This document shows positions 42,872 through 51,262 of a stretch of 64,000 nt of DNA, piece by piece. The DNA is from CALXXL01 sp034926605 (GTDB taxonomy: Bacteria; Verrucomicrobiota; Lentisphaeria; Victivallales; Victivallaceae), in the NCBI GenBank assembly GCA_034926605.1, contig JAYFQV010000008.1, positions 1-64,000 of the forward strand, read 5' to 3'. The notes under the pieces were generated by a model, which worked only from the letters and a program-made list of their open reading frames with translations, was not told the origin of the DNA and did no database searches. Each line of letters starts with the position of its first letter. The first letter of the stretch is position 1. A program made the position numbers and the translations under genes.

Positions 42872-43017
42872 CATTCACCGCCTTCCTCATCGCTCCAGGG
42901 CAATTCTCCCCGATCATCCAAGCACGCATTACAAAAAACACCGCCCGAGGTAAAACTATATTCCTCCGGTTCGAACTGTTTTCCACAGTCATCGCAGGTT
43001 TCATAATATTGGCTCAT
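42871..43017 (-). CDS. Small zinc-ribbon phage protein
   Basis: The 48-residue protein has two Cys pairs, CDDC (8-11) and CNAC (about 29-32), that should bind one zinc, and an acidic tail. GGGAGG lies seven nt before ATG 43017. It overlaps both neighbours by a few nt. Such proteins often help nucleic-acid-handling complexes; no specific role can be given. Confidence 0.65.
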   Translation of the reverse strand: MSQYYETCDDCGKQFEPEEYSFTSGGVFCNACLDDRGELPWSDEEGGE

Positions 43018-43445
43018 TGGTTGCCTCCCTCGGCCAGTAGCCGGTCGATGGCGGCGGCGATCAGCGCGCCGGCTTTTTCGAGATCGCGCAGTTGGGTGGA
43101 CGGCCTGAACCAATGCCATGACCACGGCCACAGCGCAGACAAGTCGCGGCGGCTCCGGCCGGTGCTGGAAATCGCATATATGGCACCAGCGAGAGCAAGA
43201 TCATCACGGCCATGGCGGCGGTCATGTTTGGCGTCAAACCCTTCCACCTCTATCTGCCTCCACCGCTCGGCCATGATCCGGTACGCGCCCTGGTTGACGT
43301 GATCCAGTTGCGCGATTATGCAGTTTAGTTCATATCCTACATCGACACGCGCGGTGCTCTCCGGCTCCGCGTCGCATACCATCGGCGGCACATCCAGCGC
43401 GAGTTTTTCGCGGATCATCTTGAGCTGCTCTAAAACAGTAGTCAT
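43014..43445 (-). CDS. Phage protein of a widespread conserved hypothetical family
   Basis: The 143-residue protein contains the pattern ERWRQIEVEGFDAKHD followed by DLALAGAIYA and a late ALWPWSW with LEKAGALIAAAIDRL, which I recall from many phage proteins of unknown function. AGGAGGG is seven nt before the ATG. Part of the leftward early operon. Confidence 0.75.
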   Translation of the reverse strand: MTTVLEQLKMIREKLALDVPPMVCDAEPESTARVDVGYELNCIIAQLDHVNQGAYRIMAERWRQIEVEGFDAKHDRRHGRDDLALAGAIYAISSTGRSRRDLSALWPWSWHWFRPSTQLRDLEKAGALIAAAIDRLLAEGGNQ

Positions 43446-43466
43446 AACACTACCCTCCTTTTTTTG

Positions 43467-43772
43467 TTAAAACCACTTTATAATCGCGGCACAAACGGGA
43501 ATTTCCCGGCCGTGTTTTTTGATAATTTCCTTGGCTGTGGCGATCTCGGCCGGGCTCGGATTATTGGCGATCTGGATATATCCGGAGCGGTCGCCGCCGG
43601 AGTGTCCGCAGCAGCTGCCGACCGTGACCACGCCGGCGTTATTGATCTCCTGGATCAGGTCGGCGATACACGCGTCCACGCAGACGGTGTGTTTTTCGCC
43701 GTTGTGGCAGAGATCGATCTGGCGTTCAGCCCGCTGGCCGACCTGTTTATTATAGGAGCGACAGTTGCACAT
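43467..43772 (-). CDS. Cys-rich phage protein
   Basis: A 101-residue protein with eight Cys (MCNC, LC, VC, AC, SCCG, VC) suggests metal binding; GSCCGHSGGDRSGYI is the most distinctive part. GAGG lies eight nt before the ATG, which is inside the upstream gene's 3' end. No known function. Confidence 0.7.
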   Translation of the reverse strand: MCNCRSYNKQVGQRAERQIDLCHNGEKHTVCVDACIADLIQEINNAGVVTVGSCCGHSGGDRSGYIQIANNPSPAEIATAKEIIKKHGREIPVCAAIIKWF

Positions 43773-44031
43773 GATAATACCTCAAATAAAGACGATAAAG
43801 AGCGTCCTCTGCATAGTAATAAGGGGCTCCTGTTTGGCGACTCAAATTTTCGGCGGCAATGCTTATTTCGGTTGGGATATCCGTATTAAGATGAAGAAAA
43901 ACCGTAGGGCGCATATAAAGCGGCTCCATGTAAATGGTCAATGGCTCCTTTACCTGAATTGGAGCGAAGCTCACGGGTTCCCGCCGAGCAAAAACCTCGC
44001 GCCTTAATCGCTTACGATCTTGGCTATTCAC
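43750..44031 (-). CDS. Hypothetical phage protein
   Basis: A 93-residue protein from GTG 44031, overlapping the upstream stop by eight nt and the next start by 23 nt. The N-terminus is basic (RKRLRREVFARR); the C-terminus is rich in Tyr and Leu. The GTG start lacks a clear ribosome site and is uncertain. Confidence 0.5.
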   Translation of the reverse strand: MNSQDRKRLRREVFARREPVSFAPIQVKEPLTIYMEPLYMRPTVFLHLNTDIPTEISIAAENLSRQTGAPYYYAEDALYRLYLRYYHVQLSLL

Positions 44032-44302
44032 CCCACGCCTCCTTTATCAGACTGGCCAGCGGCGGCAGATCGGCAGGCCCCAGGTTACTCAGTGGAGACA
44101 GGCGATACTCTGCCGCGATGAGTCCATTAACTATATCCGTATAGATTTGCCACCCGCATCCGGCCTCCGACGTGATACGTTTGGCACAATCATTTGCCGC
44201 GGGGCACCCGCGGCAGCTCTCGCGGCCGTCGTGTCTTTCGCGCGACGCCCTGATGTGCCTACCGTCGCGGTGGCTGAAACTCTCCTCAATCGTGAAACCC
44301 AT
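44024..44302 (-). CDS. Hypothetical Cys-containing phage protein
   Basis: The 92-residue protein has a CRGCPAANDC cluster and a later Cys that may bind metal; no domain recognised. GGAGG lies six nt before ATG 44302, right after the MuB-like gene. It could be one of Mu's semi-essential early region proteins. Confidence 0.65.
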   Translation of the reverse strand: MGFTIEESFSHRDGRHIRASRERHDGRESCRGCPAANDCAKRITSEAGCGWQIYTDIVNGLIAAEYRLSPLSNLGPADLPPLASLIKEAWGE

Positions 44303-44303
44303 C

Positions 44304-45332
44304 TCACACCTCCGGCCAGACGCCGCCGGACTTGCGCCAGACGACAGCGGCCTTAAGATCGTCGACGGTCAGTTTCCGGTGCTCGCTCTCGGCGAAAGCG
44401 CGAGCCTTGCGCAAGTCCTCGAAAAGCACGCGCAACTTACCGTCGCGTTTGATCGCCGTGGCGTAGGCGTAATCGACAAGTCGGTCGTCCGCCTCCGGAA
44501 TGAATGACCGGCAAATCTCGGCCACCTCGCTGCGGAAAATCCGATCGGGAATTTCGACGGAGAACATGATGCGGCCGATGAACTGCTCGAAGAAGTCGGC
44601 GCGGCGGCCGTTGCGCATATCCCGAAGATAAACGTCTGTAAAGATCAGCGCGATGCCGCATCCCTTTTGGTCGTGGATGTCGCGCACCAGCTCCAGCGCG
44701 CAGTTGTTGGTCTGGCCGGACGGCAGCAGAAACCCCGCCTCGTCGAAGATCAGCACGTTGCGCGGTGTTATCTCACGCATGAGCTTCTGCGCCAGCTCCT
44801 GAGTGGTGCAGCCGGTCTTGGCGATGCCGAAGTGGTCGACCAGCAGCTGCAAAATCGACTTCGGCGTCGCGCCCGACGGCACGCGCAAATACTTGGTCTG
44901 GCCGTGATTGTTGAGTCTTGCCCAGTGCATCGCGGTGTAGCTTTTACCGCGGCCGGTCGGCCCGGTAACAGTGACCAGCGCCGAGTTGTCCCGGGCGTAG
45001 TCGAGCGCCTCGCGTATTCGAGTCGTCACGATCGTATCGACCAGCGGCATTTTTTGCGCGACTTGAACGCGCAGTTGGGCGATAATCTCCATGAGCGGCG
45101 CCAGATCGACCTCTGATTTGCCGATAAAAACGCTGTATAAAAATGCCCACTCCAGCCCGGTGGCCCGCTCGATCTCGTGACGCGAGGCGCCCAACACATC
45201 GTGCGAATACCCCCACAACCACTCGAGCTGGCACTGTTCCGCCGCGGAATAGCGGCGAATGCCCGCGCGGAACTGCGCCGCGCGCACCATCATGGTGTCA
45301 TACCCATAACCCACGCCCTGCTTAATAGTCAT
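44304..45332 (-). CDS. MuB-like transposition ATPase (target selector)
   Basis: The 342-residue AAA+ ATPase has Walker A GPTGRGKS (124-131) and Walker B VLIFDEAG (193-200), with an N-terminal helical/HTH part (HEIERATGLEWAFLYSVF). In Mu, MuB binds DNA, delivers target sites to MuA and gives transposition immunity. GGAGGG lies nine nt before ATG 45332, which overlaps the transposase gene end by 11 nt. Pairing with the DDE transposase makes the assignment firm. Confidence 0.92.
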   Translation of the reverse strand: MTIKQGVGYGYDTMMVRAAQFRAGIRRYSAAEQCQLEWLWGYSHDVLGASRHEIERATGLEWAFLYSVFIGKSEVDLAPLMEIIAQLRVQVAQKMPLVDTIVTTRIREALDYARDNSALVTVTGPTGRGKSYTAMHWARLNNHGQTKYLRVPSGATPKSILQLLVDHFGIAKTGCTTQELAQKLMREITPRNVLIFDEAGFLLPSGQTNNCALELVRDIHDQKGCGIALIFTDVYLRDMRNGRRADFFEQFIGRIMFSVEIPDRIFRSEVAEICRSFIPEADDRLVDYAYATAIKRDGKLRVLFEDLRKARAFAESEHRKLTVDDLKAAVVWRKSGGVWPEV

Positions 45333-47184
45333 CGTCCTGATCCCTCCTGTAGTTGTTGGTCACAAAATTATGGAATCCCGAAATATCCACATCGGCGTCC
45401 GCGGCCGGCAGCGCCGGCGCGGCGGTCTTGGCGGGCGGCTCCGGCTCCGGAGCGGGAGCGCCGAGCACATGGTGATCGTAGCGATGAGATGCGCCTTTGA
45501 CGCTGACCACGCTGCCGACCTTGGCCAGAGCATCCCCCGCCGCCGCCCGGAACAGCTCGCTCGGGCTGACCAGATGCAGCCCGCCGGTGGCGGCGTCGAT
45601 CATGGTGTAAACCTGTTTGACCTCGCGGCGCTGACGCGCCATCTCGGCTGCGATCGCCTCGCGCGCGGCCGGATCGTCGAGCGCCAGCGCCTTGATTGCC
45701 CGGCGCGTCCGCGCCTCGCAGATCAGCCGCCCGGCGAGATCAAAAACCACCAGACGGTCGCGGTCGAGCCGGTCGACTTTCAGTAACACCTTTTCGCCGA
45801 TCCGCGGGAAAAGATCATCGTTAAAATAGCCGATCTTGTTAAGCTCGACGGCCGGGCCGCGCTTGACCTGTCGCACCGCCACCGGCAGCAGGAACGCAAA
45901 CGGCAGCCGCTCGGCCGGTACCGCCGGACGCGCTGGACGCGATTGCCAGACGTCGAGCGGCGTGTGACCGTCGAGGATTTTGCCGCGGCGCGGCGTGCGG
46001 TGATAGGTGTCCAGCCAGTCCGCAAACGCCGCGCAAAACTCTTGCAGGCTCGGCAGCTGCTCTGGATGGCGCTCGAACCAGTTGGCCGCTTGCGAACGGT
46101 CGGACGGTTTACTGCCGAGATAATCCGCAAACGACTTGTCAAACTCTTGCATCATGTCGCGGAAGCAGCGTTCGATGGTTTTCGCGCGCGCATTATATGG
46201 TATAGCGTTTATGAGTTGGATGCCCAACTCCTTGAAAATGCTTTGCCCCTCGAGCGGCTTGCTGAAACCTGCCTTGCAGTAATCGGAACCGTTGTCGCAG
46301 TAGGCGATGGCCGGCGGCACATTGCCGGTATTGTGCAGATAAAGCCCGAGCGTGTCGATCAGGTTTTCGCTGCTGATCGCGCTGTCGGTGATCCAGTAGG
46401 CGGCCATGTACCAGCTGCGCGCGTCCATCATGCCGGCGATCGTGGGGCGGCGCGCCACCCAGCGCTGACCGGCCTCATCCCACACCCTGATCCGGGTATC
46501 GAACGTGCGCGAATCGCAAACCACGCACTCGCCCGGGTAGACCTCGCCCCAGCTGCGCTCCACGAAAGACCCGAACTTGTTTTTAAGCGCCACTTCGCCC
46601 TCGCGGGCCAGCACCACCATCTTTTTATCGAGCTGGTCGATCCGCCAGCGCAGCTGGGCGTAGCTGGGGATGATCGCGGCCGGGTCTTCCCGGCGCAGTT
46701 TTTCGGCGGCCATTTTGTAGCATTTGGTTATCGGCAGGCGGTTGCGGTTGAGGTAAAAAGCCTGGGCATAGCGCCAGAATCGCGCATCGCCGGACTTGTC
46801 ACGCACTCCGGACGCGTAGCGATCGGTCAGAGCCTCGAGCTCTTTGCCGGGGTGGGCCTTGGCGCGGCTGCGCCACTGGCGATAATTGGGGTAATTGAGA
46901 GCCGAGCTGCCGCCTTTGCCGGCGGTGGTCAGCAGTGGGAACTCGAGCGCGTGGTTCAGCGCCACAAACTCTACCGCCGACTGGTCGTTTTTGCCATACT
47001 GGATTTTCGCTTGCCGAACCAGCTGCAGAAAGCGCCACCGCTCGGCCGCCAGCTGGCGGTACTCGGACGGCGCGGCCTCGGCTGCGGCCGGAACCTCGGG
47101 CGCGGATGCCCGGGCAACGGCCGAACTGCCCGGCTTTTTGACGACCGGCAGTAAACTTTTTTTAACTAAATCACCGAAAAGCAT
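45322..47184 (-). CDS. MuA-like DDE transposase
   Basis: The 620-residue transposase has the catalytic triad D224 (VVCDSRTF), D297 (AYCDNGSD) and E338 (RAKTIERCF) in an RNase H fold, then a C-terminal beta-barrel with LKVDRLDRDRLVVFDL and a MuB-contact-type tail. It catalyses strand transfer of phage ends for integration and replicative transposition. The N-terminal DNA-binding part (to ~200) should recognise repeats such as those at 41.2 kb. GGGGA precedes ATG 47184. Clear assignment by triad and partner. Confidence 0.95.
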   Translation of the reverse strand: MLFGDLVKKSLLPVVKKPGSSAVARASAPEVPAAAEAAPSEYRQLAAERWRFLQLVRQAKIQYGKNDQSAVEFVALNHALEFPLLTTAGKGGSSALNYPNYRQWRSRAKAHPGKELEALTDRYASGVRDKSGDARFWRYAQAFYLNRNRLPITKCYKMAAEKLRREDPAAIIPSYAQLRWRIDQLDKKMVVLAREGEVALKNKFGSFVERSWGEVYPGECVVCDSRTFDTRIRVWDEAGQRWVARRPTIAGMMDARSWYMAAYWITDSAISSENLIDTLGLYLHNTGNVPPAIAYCDNGSDYCKAGFSKPLEGQSIFKELGIQLINAIPYNARAKTIERCFRDMMQEFDKSFADYLGSKPSDRSQAANWFERHPEQLPSLQEFCAAFADWLDTYHRTPRRGKILDGHTPLDVWQSRPARPAVPAERLPFAFLLPVAVRQVKRGPAVELNKIGYFNDDLFPRIGEKVLLKVDRLDRDRLVVFDLAGRLICEARTRRAIKALALDDPAAREAIAAEMARQRREVKQVYTMIDAATGGLHLVSPSELFRAAAGDALAKVGSVVSVKGASHRYDHHVLGAPAPEPEPPAKTAAPALPAADADVDISGFHNFVTNNYRRDQDDDY

Positions 47185-47220
47185 TTTATTCCCCGTTTGC
47201 TTTTGTTGATTATTAAATAC

Positions 47221-47940
47221 TTACAACTTTTCTTGGTGCTCTTTGATTGCCTGGTCGATCGCGTCCAGGCTGGTCAGGACGCCCGCCTTGAGCTGTTGAA
47301 GCGCGGCGAGGCTGTCCGCGTCGGGATGGGCGAGGTAATACTCCGCCGCGCCGCCGATCAACCCGAACCCGAGCCGGAGGCATGATTGCGCGCGTTCCGC
47401 GCTGGCTGCGGCGGCGGAGAATACGTTTTCGGCGGCATCTTCGTGCTCATCGAGAAACGAGATCATCGCGTCGATGCCGGGCAGGTTGAGCTGCACCGCG
47501 CGGGCGGCGGGCTGCTCGTGCAGCCACTCCGCCACGGCGGCGCGCACCTGGTCGCGGCTCATCCGCGCCAGCGTCGGGTTGACACGGACGAAATTGCCCA
47601 TCTCGGTGGCTGGGACGCGAGTGAGCGGTACCAGCTTATTATATGCGAGGCTGAAAAGCAGTTTATAGTGTTGCAATGCAACACTCCCGCCGATCGCGCG
47701 AACGTCCAGCAGCATATCGCCGACGGCGCGGAGATGATGGAGATAACTGCCGCCCAGCCCAAGCTCGTCCGCCGCCCAGTCGGCCCACCCGGCGGGGTTA
47801 TGCCGCTTTGCGGCGGCGACGATCACCGCCAGCGTCTGGGTCTGACGCGCCGCAAAAGCCAGCAGCTCGCGGGCGGACGCGGTCAGCTCCTCGAGTGTCT
47901 CGGGGATAATCCCCCCGGCGATGGCGGTAAGATCGATCAT
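47221..47940 (-). CDS. Early phage protein, DUF3102-like
   Basis: The 239-residue helical protein has an N-terminal segment, ELLAFAARQTQTLAVIVAAA and GWADWAADELGLGGSYLHHL, reminiscent of DUF3102 phage proteins with possible DNA binding. The rest is unassigned. A perfect copy of the 19-bp palindrome (47667-47685) lies within the coding sequence. Its start overlaps the Gam-like gene end by four nt. Confidence 0.7.
   Translation of the reverse strand: MIDLTAIAGGIIPETLEELTASARELLAFAARQTQTLAVIVAAAKRHNPAGWADWAADELGLGGSYLHHLRAVGDMLLDVRAIGGSVALQHYKLLFSLAYNKLVPLTRVPATEMGNFVRVNPTLARMSRDQVRAAVAEWLHEQPAARAVQLNLPGIDAMISFLDEHEDAAENVFSAAAASAERAQSCLRLGFGLIGGAAEYYLAHPDADSLAALQQLKAGVLTSLDAIDQAIKEHQEKL
47667..47685. 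repeat. 19-bp palindrome, copy 1
   Basis: AGTGTTGCAATGCAACACT is identical to the copy at 49661-49679 and lies inside a coding region read as SVALQH. Confidence 0.85.
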
Positions 47941-48800
47941 CTGCGGGCCTCCTCGTCGAGCGCGGCGGTGTCCACTTTATAACTGGCAATATCACCCTCG
48001 GAGATTCGCGCGCCGGGAACCTCGAGCCCGCCGCCGATGGCCTCGCAAATCTGTTTGGCTTTGAGCTTGATCTTGGTCTCGCAAAAATCGTGACCGCCTT
48101 GCCGGGCAAAATCAATTACCGCCTGGCGATCGGAGATCACCAGCTTGCTGGCGTGTTTGAGTCCATAGGTGCCGAAGATCGTTTTGCGGCTTCGCGGCTT
48201 GCGGAACCGCTCCGGGCACGCGACGATGTAAGCTGCCAGTTTTGCCTTGTACATATCAAGCTCGGTGCGGAGCTGCTCGGTCTCGCGATCGTAGTTGTCC
48301 TTGAGTTCGGCGATCTTTTTGTCGAGCGCGGCGGCTTTTCGCTTGGCTTGCACTTCGCGGAGTGCGAGCTCGCGGAAAAGCGCGTCGGCCTCCTCGATCG
48401 TCAGTTGCTTGCGGCTGTCGGCCAAATGGACGGGAGTAGTCATATTGCCCTCATGAGTGATTTTGACATATTGAGATTGTACAACATAAATCCGCGCGCC
48501 GAACCATCCGATGCGCGTGATTAGAGATCCGCCGCGGTAAAACGGCCCGGATATGCCGAATGTGTCCGGTGGAGCGACAAACTCGAAATCGTTGGCCATT
48601 GCCTCGTGTTTCGCAATGGATTCTTTGCGGTAGAAGCGTACTGTTTCGATGTTCGGCACGGCGGCCAGGAACGTATGGCCGGCGCACTGCCGCGTGTGCT
48701 GCGAATACGACAAGACACACATCATAAGCTCGCCCTCGGGCGGGCGGCCGGGTAGCCACCACCGGAGCCACCGGAACCAGTTTTTTAGCCGCCGAATCAT
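47937..48800 (-). CDS. Gam-like nuclease inhibitor with unusual N-terminal extension
   Basis: Residues ~120-287 match Mu Gam (TIEEADALFRELALREVQAK, KIAELKDNYDRETEQL coiled coil, then FGTYGLKHASKLVI), a dimer that binds DNA ends and blocks host exonucleases. The first ~119 residues have no Gam similarity: a Trp/Arg-rich start (WFRWLRWWLPGRP) and a globular stretch with MMCVLSYS. Internal ATG 48443 has GAGGG four nt upstream and would give a 168-residue protein of normal Gam length. ATG 48800 overlaps the upstream stop (ATGA), so both the long and short forms may be made. Confidence 0.8.
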   Translation of the reverse strand: MIRRLKNWFRWLRWWLPGRPPEGELMMCVLSYSQHTRQCAGHTFLAAVPNIETVRFYRKESIAKHEAMANDFEFVAPPDTFGISGPFYRGGSLITRIGWFGARIYVVQSQYVKITHEGNMTTPVHLADSRKQLTIEEADALFRELALREVQAKRKAAALDKKIAELKDNYDRETEQLRTELDMYKAKLAAYIVACPERFRKPRSRKTIFGTYGLKHASKLVISDRQAVIDFARQGGHDFCETKIKLKAKQICEAIGGGLEVPGARISEGDIASYKVDTAALDEEARR

Positions 48801-49816
48801 TCCGCGGCCTCCGGATTATAGAGACGGAACGTCTCGCGCACGCGCTTGTCGATGCACGGCGTTACTGTGCCTTTACGTAAATAGCGCATTGACTTCGGGC
48901 CGGTGCCGATCACCTTGGCAAACGTGCTCATAATCATCAGTTCGGGAACCGCGTCTATAACACCGGCTACGGTTGATATTTTGTCGCGATCGATGATCCG
49001 TTGCATCTTGGCACGCAAGGCCGGGAGCTGGTCGTCGAGCTCATAGGGCTTGACAAGTCCGGCCCCGATCGCGTCGAGCAACTCCTGCTCGTCCGCGAAA
49101 TCAACCGATGCGTTGACATGGACGCCCACCAGCACGATCTGCCGCTGCGGATTGTTCGTGCCGTTGAAAAAAAGCCTGGCGGTGAAATCCGAGCGTTTGG
49201 TCTTGACGGTGCACAGTGCCTTTTCCGTAGCCCAATCCGGCAGCCTGTCCGGAGCCGGCGGCACCTCGGCGTCCGTGGGTTCCACGGGGGATTCTTCGGC
49301 GGCTTCCTCCTCGGAGTGTTGCGGTGCAACACTCTTCCCCACCTCGGCGGCGGGAGTTTGGGGAACCGGGCGCGGAATAAAAGTACCGGCCGCGCCGGCC
49401 AGCCACTTGCCCGGAATGGCTTGTACTGGATGCTCCGGGCTGCCGGATAGCCAGTACGCGGTATTGTCACAGAGTCGGATTCCAGCCTCGATCGCCCAGT
49501 CCGGGCAGTCCGGCCGGTCGAATACGGCCGCGGTCAACTCTTGGGGTTCATCCTCGGAGTGTTGTGATACAACACTGTTATTCTCCTCGGAGTGTTGCAC
49601 TGCAACACTTTTTTCAGGCTCCGGCTCGGCGGCCGGAGCTTCCGGCGCGGCTTCGCGGCGAGTGTTGCAATGCAACACTATCAGCCGCGGCGCCGACTCG
49701 TCCGCGGCAACCTCGTCGCGGATGATCTTGGTGGCGGTGTTGACCGCCGTGTCCATCGCCACGGCGTCGATAATCTCGGTCGCCGCGGAAATTCTACCCT
49801 TTGCAAATTCGTTCAT
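48797..49816 (-). CDS. Early phage protein with repetitive linker encoding 19-bp palindromes
   Basis: The 339-residue protein has a helical N-terminus, a long Ala/Glu/Pro-rich linker with SVAVQHSEE, SVVSQHSED and SVAPQHSEEE repeats, and a folded C-terminal part (from ~190; TARLFFNGTNNPQRQIVLVG, then a helical tail with TGPKSMRYLRKGTVTP). Four 19-bp palindromes lie in its gene, in two reading frames, so the DNA element rather than the peptide is being kept. No family recognised. ATGA overlaps link it to both neighbours. Confidence 0.7.
   Translation of the reverse strand: MNEFAKGRISAATEIIDAVAMDTAVNTATKIIRDEVAADESAPRLIVLHCNTRREAAPEAPAAEPEPEKSVAVQHSEENNSVVSQHSEDEPQELTAAVFDRPDCPDWAIEAGIRLCDNTAYWLSGSPEHPVQAIPGKWLAGAAGTFIPRPVPQTPAAEVGKSVAPQHSEEEAAEESPVEPTDAEVPPAPDRLPDWATEKALCTVKTKRSDFTARLFFNGTNNPQRQIVLVGVHVNASVDFADEQELLDAIGAGLVKPYELDDQLPALRAKMQRIIDRDKISTVAGVIDAVPELMIMSTFAKVIGTGPKSMRYLRKGTVTPCIDKRVRETFRLYNPEAAE
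49315..49679. repeat. Four more 19-bp palindromes (49315, 49558, 49591, 49661)
   Basis: Copies at 49315-49333, 49558-49576, 49591-49609 and 49661-49679 fit AGTGTTGYRVTRCAACACT; outer seven bases of each arm are nearly invariant and central changes keep the symmetry (TGTGATACA versus TGCACTGCA). The copy at 49661 is read in another frame (IVLHCNT) than the other three. Confidence 0.85.
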
Positions 49817-49926
49817 TTCTTTTGATCCCCCTTGTTTGAAAAATTGAGTCCGATGATTGCCAGTACCGCCGCCGTGAGCAGCGATCCCAGCGCCATGCCA
49901 AGCGCGAAGTATGCGGTATCCGTCAT
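49813..49926 (-). CDS. 37-residue single-pass membrane peptide
   Basis: MTDTAYFALGMALGSLL... has one hydrophobic segment (about 5-28) and a short polar tail ending DQKK. It overlaps both neighbours by four nt (ATGA), the pattern of this operon, which supports real translation. Function unknown. Confidence 0.55.
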   Translation of the reverse strand: MTDTAYFALGMALGSLLTAAVLAIIGLNFSNKGDQKK

Positions 49927-50579
49927 GGCATCACCTGCAGCACACAATTATTAAGCCAAGCATCCCCGCCCCGAGCACCGCCCAGCGCAGCCTCAAACTC
50001 ACCGCCAGCCATGTCTCCAGTCTCATCGTCCGCCTCCGTTTCCGCCGCTTCCGCGGCCTGGTTAAAACTCAAATCCGGGACTCGCGCCAGTCGGCGCGCC
50101 GTCCTGGCCGATATTCCCAGTACCTCCGCCGCCCGCTCGAGCGGTACCGGCGGTGCGGCATACAGCATCCGCAACAGCCGCCAGCGGTCGGGCTCTGCTG
50201 CCGCGAAGTCCGCCAGCGCGATCGCGCGCCGGGCGGTCAGCCCGGGAACCACGTCGCCGGCCGGCAGATCGTACATCTCCACCGCCGGCGCGAAGCCGTC
50301 ATGGCCGAGCCCGTCCGCCGCCTCGAACTGGTGCCGGGCCAGCGCCCGGCGGACGCTCAGCGCGTCCATCGATATGCAGAGGCCGAGCTCCTCGGCGTCC
50401 AAATCTCCGTACTCGTGCCGCATCCGCACGACGCGCCACCAGTCGCGGTCATCGGCCGCGGTGTCGGCCAGCCACAGCATCAGCGCGCAGATCGACGACG
50501 CGGGATACTGGTCGATCGTCCACCAGCTCGCGCGATCCGCGTCAAGCACTGTCATAACCTGGCCGCTGGTAAGTTTCAT
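49923..50579 (-). CDS. Early phage protein with HTH-like segment
   Basis: From ATG 50579 (GGGGA upstream) the protein has 218 residues. RAAEVLGISARTARRLARV near residue 155 looks like a helix-turn-helix; the N-terminal part is Trp/Asp-rich and unassigned; the tail is acidic. A longer frame to 50699 is not used because the added part has no ribosome site and overlaps the Cro-like gene. Probably an early regulator or replication helper. Confidence 0.65.
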   Translation of the reverse strand: MKLTSGQVMTVLDADRASWWTIDQYPASSICALMLWLADTAADDRDWWRVVRMRHEYGDLDAEELGLCISMDALSVRRALARHQFEAADGLGHDGFAPAVEMYDLPAGDVVPGLTARRAIALADFAAAEPDRWRLLRMLYAAPPVPLERAAEVLGISARTARRLARVPDLSFNQAAEAAETEADDETGDMAGGEFEAALGGARGGDAWLNNCVLQVMP

Positions 50580-50608
50580 GTTTTCCCCGTTTATATATAT
50601 TGTATTAA

Positions 50609-50788
50609 TCAGTCTATCAGCTCGAACGCCGCCACCCCGAGCGCCGCGGCATATACCCGCGCGGTGGACGCCCGTTTGATCCCGCAGCGCTCCAGCCACG
50701 CGACAGCCTGCTGCTCTCTGCCTATCATCTCCGCAACTTGCACTTGGGTCATGCCAAGCGCGCGTCTGATTTTTGCAATTTTTGTCAT
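50609..50788 (-). CDS. Small Cro/Xre-type HTH regulator
   Basis: A 59-residue protein made almost wholly of one helix-turn-helix: IAKIRRALGMTQVQVAEMIG then a recognition-helix region EQQAVAWLERCG. It is the second gene of the leftward transcript, four-nt overlap with the gene before it. By size and place it resembles Cro or Mu Ner, which shut down early transcription; the exact target is unknown. Confidence 0.72.
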   Translation of the reverse strand: MTKIAKIRRALGMTQVQVAEMIGREQQAVAWLERCGIKRASTARVYAAALGVAAFELID

Positions 50789-51114
50789 TTTGCGTCTCGC
50801 CGCTCCTTGAGTTCCGCCGCCAGGGCGAGGATACGGGCCCGGTCGGTCAGGTCTTCCGGCCAGATACGCAGCAGTTCGGTCAGTATATTATCTTGGCGTG
50901 TCGATGTATCTGTAAGCCGAGGAGTTAAATATGATTGCAGATGCGGGTGAATCTGCTCCCAATTATGATCGGAAATCGATCTGGTTTTGCCGATCAGCCA
51001 ATTGCGCACAGTAGTCTGGCTGATGCCATCTAATAATTCGCTGAATTTGTTTGAATTACCGGCGCTACTAACGGCATTGGCCAATGCTTGTTTTATTTCG
51101 TCCGTAATTATCAT
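50785..51114 (-). CDS. Xre-like regulator, first gene of the leftward early operon
   Basis: The 109-residue protein has an N-terminal HTH-like region (DEIKQALANAV, SQTTVRNWLIG) and then HNWEQIHPHLQSYLTPR, which lines up with WERLFPLLKTYLTQE of the divergent repressor. The two are probably paralogues facing each other across the control region, like cI/cro-type pairs. GGGA lies four nt before the ATG. It likely acts at the shared promoters. Confidence 0.72.
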   Translation of the reverse strand: MIITDEIKQALANAVSSAGNSNKFSELLDGISQTTVRNWLIGKTRSISDHNWEQIHPHLQSYLTPRLTDTSTRQDNILTELLRIWPEDLTDRARILALAAELKERRDAK

Positions 51115-51162
51115 TGTTTCCCTATCTCTTTATATCTCTTTCTCTATCTTTGCCCATAAAAG

Positions 51163-51256
51163 ACAATAATGCTACTTTTAAGATATTCAAGCTAATTTGA
51201 TATAAAATAGGTATTTTTTTGATTTTTTTTGAAAATATCTTTTTTGGGTGTATTGT
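51163..51256. promoter_or_regulatory. Divergent early/repressor promoters with shared inverted motif
   Basis: Leftward promoter (minus strand): TTGAAT at 51185-51190, 16 bp, TATTGT at 51163-51168. Rightward: TTGAAA 51229-51234, 16 bp, TATTGT 51251-51256. Each -35 overlaps an 8-bp arm, AAGATATT (51180-51187) and AATATCTT (51234-51241), inverted relative to each other, a plausible operator pair for the phage regulators. Confidence 0.65.
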
Positions 51257-51262
51257 AGATGC

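Noticed and set aside
47667..49679. CRISPR array or simple protein repeat
   Set aside because: Copies are irregularly spaced, lie inside genes and are palindromic; not CRISPR. One copy is in a different frame, so not just a peptide repeat.
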